NCBI GenBank assembly: GCA_024641835.1
Contig: JAHECH010000057.1
Span: 1 to 12,470 of the forward strand
Source of the DNA: Deltaproteobacteria bacterium
Lineage (GTDB): Bacteria; Desulfobacterota; DSM-4660; Desulfatiglandales; HGW-15
DNA: 12,470 nt
Direction of reading: 5' to 3'
The notes beneath the pieces were generated by a model. The model saw only the letters and a list, made by a program, of their open reading frames with translations. It did not search any database and had not been told where the DNA came from. Of this stretch, positions 6,858 through 12,470 are shown in pieces. A program made the position numbers and the translations under genes. How positions within the stretch are numbered: the first letter of the stretch is position 1; each line of letters starts with the position of its first letter.

Positions 6858-9833
6858 TCATCCGTTTGCAATGATGGCACATCGCGATGTTCTGCCATCG
6901 ATTTTAATCGTGAGGGGTCTTCGGAGCCGGACATGGCGAACAAAACTCAACTCTTTGACGGATGGCACCGAACTGATCCATTCCCAGTCGAAGTGATCGC
7001 CCGTTCCGGCATCTTCAGTGACAGTGATGTACTGAATGCCGAGAGCGGTGATATTCTGGAAAAAGTGAGATCCCTGAGAGGGATCAGCCTTGATCTTCTC
7101 ATTTCTGAGCTCGATCATGGCGCGGACGCCCGAAATGTTTTTCCACGTCACTGGAATCCCCAGCCATCGATCTGCCGATCCCCATCTCCCAGGGCCTGCG
7201 AGCAAGTAGGGGCGGTTTTCCCTGAGGAGCGCTGCATTGATCTGGCCGATTTCCTCGGCCATCTGCACCGTGAATTCGGGTCTGAAATCTTGAGGCTTGA
7301 TGTACACAATGTCGGCGATCTCCTCGTTCTTCCCATTGCCAAGAGCCTGGCTTGAGCGACAGAAGGCTTTTTCCAAATCCTGCTGGGTAATGTCCACCTC
7401 CAACTGCTGGCCTTCCGCCACCATCGGCCTGATCTGGAGGAAATAAAAGCTGTTTTTTTTCTGCTTGTCGGAGCCGATATTCGCAGAGAACTCCATTTCC
7501 ACAGGGCAGCCCATGCCTCTTCGGCCCAAGTCCAAAAAGTCCGCGAGAATTTTGGGCAGAGGGAAAAGGCTATATTTGAGGATCGGTGCGAAAGTTAATA
7601 CGGGATAACCCTGCGGTAAAAGGCCGTCCCGTATCCTGTGTTCTTCAGGAATGTAGGTGCTCGCAAGGGTTCTCACAGGGTATTCCGTTTTAGCCTCATC
7701 CACTTCTCTTTTATCCAGGTTGTAGTACTCCCGGAACTTGAGATTGGCGGGATAGTTCCTGATTCTTAGGGCGTAAAAGGAGCGCTGTGCATTGGCAAGG
7801 ATATCATCCACCGTCGAGAACTGGGGCAGGATGTGGGAATATTTGGGAGAGAAGCGCAGGGCCCTCTCTCCTTCCACAACCGTTTTTCCGAGACCCACGG
7901 CAATGAGGCATATTCCATCCTCAGGTTTCATGGGAGAGACGGGATAAAAGTTGTGGGACTGGGCCACTCCGGAGATAGCTGGATAGAAGAAATCCCCATA
8001 CTCTTCACCCGCGAGTTGCTGGACGACGACAGCCATGGCCTCCAGATGAGGCTGATTCAGAATACTCCTTGAAAAAGCCTTGGGTCCTTCAAAATAGGTT
8101 GAAGCATAGACCAGCTTGATTGCCTTGATCAGGTGCTGCAGTCGGACAGAAAGGTCAGGGTGGTTATTGGGGATCATAAACGTATTGTAGAGCCCGGCAT
8201 AGGGCTGAAACTGAGCGTCTTCCAGAAGACTCGATGATCTCACGGATAAGGGATATTTTATCTGGGCAAGATAGGCCTCGAGTTCTCTGACCAACCACTC
8301 CGGCATCTCGGCCTCAAGAAAAGCCTCCATGATCACATCATCGGTGAAATCCTCCTTGCCGAAATCCTCCAGCCGGTTCTGAGACACGAAAGATTCAAAA
8401 CCATCGGTGCAGATCACCAGGGTTTTCGGGATTTCGATGCTCACTTCGGGATAGCTTTCGTGAATCCTGGGATTCTCCTGAAGAAGAGCCGTCATAAAGG
8501 CGAGCCCCCTCGCTTTCCCACCGAGGGAACCTTGGCCGATCTTAACAAAGTCACTGGTGTCAGGATCGAAACTGAAGGCTTTGAACTCGGCTACGACTCC
8601 TTTCTGACGCCATTTGCGCAGCGCCCGAAGGTTGGAGATAATGAACCCTCTAGCTTCCTCTGCGCTCGTGAAATCGGAGGCGTCCACTTCACGGAATGAG
8701 GAAGCAAGAGCGACCTCAGAGCGGGCCGTCAGCCATCTGGAGAAGTGATTATGCCTGGCATGATACCAGAGGGAATCTTCGGGAATGATCGCCACCTTTT
8801 CTTCCAGTTCTCGAAGGTTGGAGGCTCGGGCAACCTCTCTGCCGTCAGGCAGACGAAAAACGAAATCTCCGAAACCCAGGTGGTTTATGAAAAAGTCGTG
8901 CAGCTCAGCGAGGAGATTCGTAGAGTTCTTGTCCAGGAACACCGCAGGGATCTTTGCTGCCCTCTGACTGTTCTTGGGCTCTGAACTCATCATCAGAAGA
9001 GGAAGATCAGAAATTTCCGCACGGATTTCGGAGAGCAAATCAAATCCGGCTTCATTGTCGAGTTTATTATTCCTGGGGATGCGGGCGTCCGAAATCACCC
9101 CAAAAACAAAAGGCCTGAACTTATCGAAGATGGCCATAGCCTCTTCATATGTCATGGCCAATAGGATCTTCGGCCTTGCTCTCATCGTGAGAAGCCGATG
9201 CTCCTCATTGAGCCCCACTTCGAGCACGGCCTGGGTCTGGCGCACGATTTCTTTATAGATGAGCGGCAAGAAAGACGAGTAGTAGACGGGAGAGTCCTCA
9301 ACCAGGATAAGCACTCGCACATTCGCCCTGCGGGTGTCATAATCCACGTTGAGGCGATCTTCAGCGTTCTTGACGAGAGCCAACAGCAAATCGGAATTGC
9401 CCGACCAGATGAAGATTTCGTCGATCCCGCTGGAATCCTTGTTTTCTGGAGGCGGGTAAACGCCTCTGGTGCTGTGAGCCAGAAGGATGACGGGGAGGTC
9501 TTGCTTCAGCTTCTTAATCTCGAGGCCCAGGGAAAAAGCGTCCATGTCGTCCAAGTGTGGCGTAGTAATCACCATGTCGAATTTCTTCTCATTCAGGTAT
9601 TCAAGGGCTGCGTAAGCTGAGGGGGTGCGGGTGACTCGGGGGGGCTGGCTCAAATTCAGCCCGCTGTATTCATTGATGATGCGGGAGGCGAGGCTCCCAT
9701 CCTCCTCCATGATGAAAGCGTCGTAGCGGCTCGAAACCAGCAAGATCTCCCGTATCTTGATACCCATAAGTTCGTAAAATGCCTGAAAACGGGTGTAAAT
9801 CTCGCTGGAAACGTTTAACTTCTTTGATGCCAT
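6858..9833 (-). CDS. Receiver-linked PPDK_N (pyruvate/PEP-binding) domain protein without the phosphohistidine domain
   Basis: The product has 991 aa when started at the ATG at 9833. Residues about 28-145 form a degenerate receiver: the acidic pair is replaced by Ser34-Ser35 and the phosphoacceptor position by Thr91 (FDMVITTPHLDDMDAF). Residues about 172-325 form a second receiver with all key residues: Glu179-Asp180, Asp249 (VISDARI), Ser283/Ser284 and Lys302. Residues about 430-805 resemble the ATP-grasp PPDK_N domain of PEP synthase: GQGSLGGKARGL, SVRSSSLLEDAQ (Arg532), AGLYNTF, ending in LQIRP. A C-terminal stretch with AGPGRWGSADRWLG and SQGSHFFQN follows and I cannot name it. The catalytic-histidine swivel domain and the PEP TIM barrel are absent, so it is unlikely to be a full PEP synthase; a signal-controlled nucleotide-binding role is inferred. 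The frame is open to a TTG at 9908, but that lies in the promoter's -10 box. Confidence 0.85.
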   Translation of the reverse strand: MASKKLNVSSEIYTRFQAFYELMGIKIREILLVSSRYDAFIMEEDGSLASRIINEYSGLNLSQPPRVTRTPSAYAALEYLNEKKFDMVITTPHLDDMDAFSLGLEIKKLKQDLPVILLAHSTRGVYPPPENKDSSGIDEIFIWSGNSDLLLALVKNAEDRLNVDYDTRRANVRVLILVEDSPVYYSSFLPLIYKEIVRQTQAVLEVGLNEEHRLLTMRARPKILLAMTYEEAMAIFDKFRPFVFGVISDARIPRNNKLDNEAGFDLLSEIRAEISDLPLLMMSSEPKNSQRAAKIPAVFLDKNSTNLLAELHDFFINHLGFGDFVFRLPDGREVARASNLRELEEKVAIIPEDSLWYHARHNHFSRWLTARSEVALASSFREVDASDFTSAEEARGFIISNLRALRKWRQKGVVAEFKAFSFDPDTSDFVKIGQGSLGGKARGLAFMTALLQENPRIHESYPEVSIEIPKTLVICTDGFESFVSQNRLEDFGKEDFTDDVIMEAFLEAEMPEWLVRELEAYLAQIKYPLSVRSSSLLEDAQFQPYAGLYNTFMIPNNHPDLSVRLQHLIKAIKLVYASTYFEGPKAFSRSILNQPHLEAMAVVVQQLAGEEYGDFFYPAISGVAQSHNFYPVSPMKPEDGICLIAVGLGKTVVEGERALRFSPKYSHILPQFSTVDDILANAQRSFYALRIRNYPANLKFREYYNLDKREVDEAKTEYPVRTLASTYIPEEHRIRDGLLPQGYPVLTFAPILKYSLFPLPKILADFLDLGRRGMGCPVEMEFSANIGSDKQKKNSFYFLQIRPMVAEGQQLEVDITQQDLEKAFCRSSQALGNGKNEEIADIVYIKPQDFRPEFTVQMAEEIGQINAALLRENRPYLLAGPGRWGSADRWLGIPVTWKNISGVRAMIELRNEKIKADPSQGSHFFQNITALGIQYITVTEDAGTGDHFDWEWISSVPSVKELSFVRHVRLRRPLTIKIDGRTSRCAIIANG

Positions 9834-9904
9834 CAGAAAAACACCCCCCACCCATTCCGTCAGGATGAGATCTCGGAAATAGACCGTAGCCGCTTTCCAA
9901 AAAT

Positions 9905-9933
9905 ACAATACGATCGCATGGCATGAATGTCAA
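9905..9933 (-). promoter_or_regulatory. Sigma-70-type promoter of the PPDK_N-receiver gene
   Basis: On the minus strand TTGACA (9933-9928) is followed by exactly 17 bp and TATTGT (9910-9905), matching the -10 consensus at 4 of 6 positions. Transcription would start near 9898, giving a leader of about 65 nt before the ATG at 9833. It sits just downstream of the terminator at 9976-10007, so this gene appears to be an independent transcription unit. Confidence 0.65.
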
Positions 9934-9975
9934 TTTGGAGGCGAACAGGGGAAAGCCACCCTGCAGCCTCGGCAC

Positions 9976-10007
9976 AAAAAAAGGGCGGCTGGTGCACCGC
10001 CTCTTTT
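9976..10007 (-). terminator. Rho-independent terminator after the GAF-ANTAR gene
   Basis: Read on the minus strand, AAAAGAGGCGG pairs with CCGCC across the 8-nt loop TGCACCAG, then C and seven T residues follow. The GC-rich 5-bp stem is extended by the flanking A and T runs with one bulge. It starts 38 nt after the GAF-ANTAR stop codon. The A/T symmetry means it might also act on the opposite strand, but no plus-strand gene is nearby. Confidence 0.8.
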
Positions 10008-10044
10008 ATGCGGGAGGTAAGGAGAACTTTTCACATGAACGAAC

Positions 10045-10755
10045 CTAAAGGTCCTGGGAAATGATGATGGCGTCGGCAATTTCCCTCATGGATTTCCGGG
10101 TGTCCATACTCTTCTTTTGAAGCCACCGGAAAGCCTTGTCGGCAGGCAGGTTCTTTTTGACCATGAGGATTTCTTTTGCCCTTTCAATCTTCTTTCTCGT
10201 TTCAAGCTCCTCCTCGATGACTTTGGTTCTCACCAGGAGTCGAGTATTCTCAATCGCTATGGCGGCCTGATTGGCCACAGTGGTGATCAGATTCACTTCC
10301 GTCTGGGAAAAATCATGGGCCTCAGCAGTAAAACAATTGAGCACTCCGATCACCTTATCCTCTCGCACGTGCATGGGAACGCTCACCATGGAGACGAGTC
10401 CCAGTTTCTTCGCCATCTCTTTTTCTTTGAACAGGCGTTCCTTGAGCACATCCTTAACGATGAGGGGTTTGTTGTTGCTTGCCACAAACCCCACAACCCC
10501 CTCATTCATGTTGAGGGCTCGATCCTTGACATAGTCCGGATCAATCGCCTGAGTCGCCTTGAGGCGGATTCTTTGGGGGCCTTCACCTTCATCCATAAGC
10601 CACAGGGAGCATATCTCCACGCCCGTCACTTTAGCCGTCACCATCACAATGAGCTTCAGAATATCCTCCAAGTAGAGGTCCGATGTGATGGCCTCGCTCA
10701 CATCCATGAGGGCCTTGATGTATTTGTCATAGGTTCCTGGAGTGATTTCATCCAT
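10045..10755 (-). CDS. GAF-ANTAR transcription antitermination regulator
   Basis: A 236-aa cytosolic regulator. Residues about 25-171 form a GAF sensory domain (LYLEDILKLIVMVTAKVTGVEICSLW, GVVGFVASNNKPLIVKDV, VSVPMHVREDKVIGVLN). A short helical linker leads to an ANTAR RNA-binding domain at about 180-234 with the typical ETRKKIERAKEILM, KAFRWLQKKSMDTRKSMREIADAI pattern. ANTAR proteins bind paired hexaloop hairpins in leader RNAs and prevent termination, in known cases often for nitrogen-source genes; the ligand and target here are unknown. The ATG at 10755 lacks a recognisable ribosome site. Only 6 bases upstream the inverted repeat of the GxxExxY unit begins, which may have displaced the original leader. 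A terminator follows the gene. There is no partner kinase next to it. Confidence 0.9.
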   Translation of the reverse strand: MDEITPGTYDKYIKALMDVSEAITSDLYLEDILKLIVMVTAKVTGVEICSLWLMDEGEGPQRIRLKATQAIDPDYVKDRALNMNEGVVGFVASNNKPLIVKDVLKERLFKEKEMAKKLGLVSMVSVPMHVREDKVIGVLNCFTAEAHDFSQTEVNLITTVANQAAIAIENTRLLVRTKVIEEELETRKKIERAKEILMVKKNLPADKAFRWLQKKSMDTRKSMREIADAIIISQDL

Positions 10756-10761
10756 GCTCGG

Positions 10762-10784
10762 TTAACCGCAGACACCCGCAGGCA
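10762..10784 (+). repeat. Left 23-bp inverted repeat of the GxxExxY unit
   Basis: The repeat begins TTAACCGCAGACACCCGCAG and ends GCA at 10784. It pairs with the reverse complement of 11263-11285 at 20 of 23 positions, differing at positions 4, 15 and 21. It starts 6 bases upstream of the GAF-ANTAR ATG. Confidence 0.75.
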
Positions 10785-10812
10785 AACAGTTCCGCCACAG
10801 GCGGAACCGTTT
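10784..10812 (-). terminator. Hairpin after the GxxExxY stop codon
   Basis: On the minus strand AAACGGTTCCGCC pairs with GGCGGAACTGTTT over a 3-nt loop TGT, a 13-bp stem with a single G-U pair, directly after the stop codon. It ends in only three T residues, so termination is likely weak or factor-assisted; it could equally be a structural end of the cassette. The stem length and loop match the hairpin at 11228-11256. Confidence 0.5.
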
Positions 10813-11214
10813 CTATGGCGTCTTTTCCTCTAAGTTCAGGACCATTCTTTTGATCTGAGCCTTTGGGTTCTTGAAATTGACGATGAAGCCCACTTTCGTT
10901 CCAGTTGCTTTCAAATAGTTCAGCAGCTGAGCCTCATGAGCCCTATCTATTGTCTCCACCGTCTTGAGTTCGATGATAACCTTTCCTTCAACCAAGATGT
11001 CAGCGACGTATTCGCCGACAACGTGACCTTTGTAAGAAACCTTGATGGGAATTTGACTCTCAGCTTTCAGCCGCCGATTTCTCAATTCAAACAGCAATGC
11101 ATTTTCATATACTTTTTCAAGGAAGCCAGGCCCAAGCGATCGGTTCACTTCGAAGACTGCACCATTGATTTCGTAGGTGATCGTGTTAATGTCCACGGCT
11201 CGTGCTCGGTTCAT
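10813..11214 (-). CDS. GxxExxY family protein (PD-(D/E)XK nuclease-like)
   Basis: A 133-aa protein of the GxxExxY family. The naming motif is present as Gly30-Phe-Leu-Glu33-Lys-Val-Tyr36. A PD-(D/E)XK-like core follows: Asp72 in YVADILVEGKVIIELK, then Glu82 and Lys84, with Gln96 in EAQLLNYL. The family is predicted to have a restriction-endonuclease-like fold, but its function is not established, and I do not claim nuclease activity. The length is typical of complete members. The ATG at 11214 has no recognisable ribosome site; its upstream sequence is the palindrome AAAACAGACTGTTTT (11217-11231). The gene is enclosed by hairpins and inverted repeats and appears to have been inserted between the lipoprotein and GAF-ANTAR genes. 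Confidence 0.9.
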   Translation of the reverse strand: MNRARAVDINTITYEINGAVFEVNRSLGPGFLEKVYENALLFELRNRRLKAESQIPIKVSYKGHVVGEYVADILVEGKVIIELKTVETIDRAHEAQLLNYLKATGTKVGFIVNFKNPKAQIKRMVLNLEEKTP

Positions 11215-11227
11215 CTAAAACAGACTG

Positions 11228-11256
11228 TTTTGTTCGGCCGTGTCGGCCGGACAAAA
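11228..11256. repeat. Hairpin upstream of the GxxExxY gene
   Basis: TTTTGTTCGGCCG pairs with CGGCCGGACAAAA across a 3-nt loop TGT, a 13-bp stem with one non-Watson-Crick position. On the minus strand the structure ends in a T-run of four, so it could terminate transcripts arriving from the ydbH-like and DUF1318 genes. It mirrors the hairpin at 10784-10812 in stem and loop length. Confidence 0.55.
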
Positions 11257-11262
11257 GGGGCG

Positions 11263-11285
11263 TGTCTGCGTGTGTCTGCGGCTAA
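11263..11285 (-). repeat. Right 23-bp inverted repeat of the GxxExxY unit
   Basis: On the minus strand it begins TTAGCCGCAGACACACGCAG, matching the left copy at 20 of 23 positions. It abuts the TAA stop codon of the lipoprotein gene (11286-11288) with no spacer. Internally it contains a tandem GTGTCTGCG repeat. Confidence 0.75.
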
Positions 11286-11828
11286 TTATCGCACGGGCTT
11301 TTGCCATTCCTTGGCAAAGATTTCCGCCACTCGGTTGACCTGACTCGGGTCTATTTTCAGGGCCTTTGCCACTTCCTCATAGAGTTGCCTTCTGAACTGG
11401 TTTTGCGCGTCAGCAAGGTTGTTTAAATCCCGCCTCTCTTTCAGGTTGAGGGCATCCGTGTTCCTGAGAGATACGTAGCCATTGTTGCCTTCAACCACCA
11501 TTCCTCTCTGGTAATAGGGTTTCATCTGCGAATAATTGCTTTTCAGCTTGTCCTTGAGCCCCCTGATCGTGGGGTTGGAAACCGTGGTCGCATCCTCCGC
11601 CCATACTGTCGCTGGAGCGAGGGCCAAAAGGCTTCTCTGGAACAGAGAACTCTTGCCGTCCTTGGGTGGCTTTTCTTTTTCATCCGCCTTCTGCCCTCGA
11701 ACATCTTTCACGATTTCACCGGCCACCGATTCGACCTTTTCTGCCGGGAAATAGATGTTGATGGTCACGCATGCAAAAGCAAAGACCAAGCCTGATAAAC
11801 CGGCGATCCAAAACAGTTTTCTGTTCAT
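11286..11828 (-). CDS. DUF1318 (YdbL-like) putative lipoprotein
   Basis: A 180-aa exported protein. The start at 11828 is chosen because AGGAGG lies 6 nt upstream; the frame is open to 11900 without such a site. The N-terminus has Met-Asn-Arg-Lys, a hydrophobic stretch and a possible lipobox ending at Cys20 (LVFAFAC), so it is probably a lipoprotein, though Phe before the final Ala is unusual. A VTINIYFPAEKVESVAGEI segment follows, then a charged linker, and the DUF1318 region at about 85-178 with the SLRNTDALNLKERRDLNNL and VNRVAEIFAKEW pattern. In E. coli YdbL works with YdbH and the small lipoprotein YnbE in envelope lipid homeostasis. Here a YdbH-like gene lies just upstream but no separate ynbE is seen; the VTINIYFP segment may stand in for YnbE, which is an inference. 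Confidence 0.85.
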   Translation of the reverse strand: MNRKLFWIAGLSGLVFAFACVTINIYFPAEKVESVAGEIVKDVRGQKADEKEKPPKDGKSSLFQRSLLALAPATVWAEDATTVSNPTIRGLKDKLKSNYSQMKPYYQRGMVVEGNNGYVSLRNTDALNLKERRDLNNLADAQNQFRRQLYEEVAKALKIDPSQVNRVAEIFAKEWQKPVR

Positions 11829-11928
11829 TGGTGCCTCCTGTCGCGGCAAAAGACTGATTCGATCGATCCAGATCCCCAACCGTCGTATGGACGCGCACAA
11901 CGGTACGGTGAGGATCTTTCATTGAATT

Positions 11929-12470
11929 CTATTTGACCACCACTTCTCCTCGGGAAGCGGTCACCCGCTTGATTCTCTTGACCATGTCCTTGAAACTGAT
12001 CGTGTTATCCGGATTTTGGTTTATAACATTTACACCCGAAAAGCTACCTCTTTTTACGAGGTACTCTATTCCTCCCTCTTTGATGGTGCCGTTGACCCTA
12101 AACATGTCGTTTTCCAGGGCGGCATGCACGCCGATCTTGCCATAAGGAAAATCCTTGAATAAAGAAGTGACGACTCCGGCAAGCCCACCAAAAGCGTTCT
12201 GCCCTCCGCCGATTTGCGCGATGTTGTCCACAGCCTTTATGCTGATTCTCTGGGGGACTCCGTCTCGCGGTACTGTTTCCAGCAGAAGATCGAACTTTTG
12301 GGGTTCTGCCCCGGCGATCTCGAGCCCTTTGACATGCCCTTGCAGGATGCCCTGGACTTCCCCGAAAGGGGTTTCCTTGGTCAGGTCGTGCAGGGACAGG
12401 TCATTCCACCTGGCATCCAGATGCAAGACGGGTGAGGGGGAGAAGAGGTTCTCTACCCCGGGATCAGAGG
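11929..12470 (-). CDS. YdbH-like AsmA-family protein, C-terminal part (truncated by window edge)
   Basis: The reading frame is open to the window edge (last complete codon at 12466-12468), so the 179 residues seen are the C-terminus of a larger protein; a TTG at 12426 is merely internal. The visible part has the beta-rich, alternating pattern of AsmA/YdbH-type proteins that span the periplasm and move phospholipids between membranes. It ends in the segment GGIEYLVKRGSFSGVNVINQNP...ISFKDMVKRIKRV, typical of YdbH-like C-termini. The neighbouring DUF1318 lipoprotein, 100 bp downstream on the same strand, supports the assignment because ydbH and ydbL form an operon in enterobacteria. The identity of the missing N-terminal part is inferred. 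Confidence 0.75.
   Translation of the reverse strand, partial: SDPGVENLFSPSPVLHLDARWNDLSLHDLTKETPFGEVQGILQGHVKGLEIAGAEPQKFDLLLETVPRDGVPQRISIKAVDNIAQIGGGQNAFGGLAGVVTSLFKDFPYGKIGVHAALENDMFRVNGTIKEGGIEYLVKRGSFSGVNVINQNPDNTISFKDMVKRIKRVTASRGEVVVK

Larger units (their letters stand above)
10762..11285. mobile_element. Putative inserted cassette: GxxExxY gene with hairpins and inverted-repeat ends
   Basis: A 524-bp unit with a symmetrical plan: a 23-bp inverted repeat, a 13-bp-stem hairpin, the GxxExxY gene, a second 13-bp-stem hairpin, and the matching inverted repeat. It fills the gap between the stop codon of the lipoprotein gene (TAA at 11286-11288) and a point 6 nt before the GAF-ANTAR start. 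This suggests insertion between two neighbouring genes without breaking either. No transposase is encoded and I see no clear target-site duplication, so if mobile it would depend on outside functions. The mobile reading is an inference. Confidence 0.45.

Noticed and set aside
6858..9908. Annotating the 991-aa protein as phosphoenolpyruvate synthase
   Set aside because: The phosphohistidine and PEP/pyruvate-binding barrel domains needed for that reaction are not in the sequence.
10762..11285. CRISPR or tandem-repeat array from the GTGTCTGCG repeats
   Set aside because: Only two adjoining copies occur at one end, and the other end is an inverted match, which fits terminal repeats and not an array.

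Overview
The window reads as a nitrogen-assimilation locus followed by a signalling and cell-envelope segment, from what looks like an anaerobic deltaproteobacterium (Desulfobacterota-like). That placement is an inference from protein style: a GAF-ANTAR regulator, a DUF1318 lipoprotein beside a YdbH-like protein, a PPDK_N-type protein with receiver domains, and a sigma-54 promoter. No rRNA or tRNA is present to confirm it.

Region 1 (about 300-6760) holds nitrogen genes. On the minus strand, an ammonium channel gene (amt) is followed by a PII gene (glnK/glnB type). They share a near-consensus sigma-54 promoter at 1944-1959, which also fixes the amt start. Divergent from it, on the plus strand, is a second PII gene followed almost at once by glnD, the PII uridylyltransferase/uridylyl-removing enzyme, behind a sigma-70-like promoter (2132-2160) and a long leader. 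The roughly 480-bp divergent region carries three overlapping palindromes at an enhancer-like distance from the sigma-54 promoter, two tandem TTCAC-N4-GTGA dyads, and two leader hairpins. A convergent gdhA (glutamate dehydrogenase) completes the set: ammonium uptake, nitrogen sensing, sensor modification and assimilation. No glutamine synthetase or NtrBC is in the window.

Region 2 (about 6858-10755, minus strand) contains a 991-aa protein and an orphan GAF-ANTAR RNA-binding regulator. The 991-aa protein joins a degenerate receiver, an intact receiver and a PPDK/PEP-synthase nucleotide-binding domain, but has neither the phosphohistidine domain nor the PEP-binding barrel of true PEP synthases. 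It has its own promoter (9905-9933), and a rho-independent terminator (9976-10007) insulates it from the GAF-ANTAR gene.

Region 3 (about 10762-12470, minus strand) contains the C-terminal part of a YdbH-like AsmA-family protein and a DUF1318 (YdbL-like) lipoprotein. Next comes a compact 524-bp unit: a GxxExxY (PD-(D/E)XK-like) gene bracketed by two matching hairpins and by 23-bp imperfect inverted repeats. The unit fits exactly between the stop codon of the lipoprotein gene and the start of the GAF-ANTAR gene, like an inserted cassette. Positions 1-299 hold no recognisable gene.
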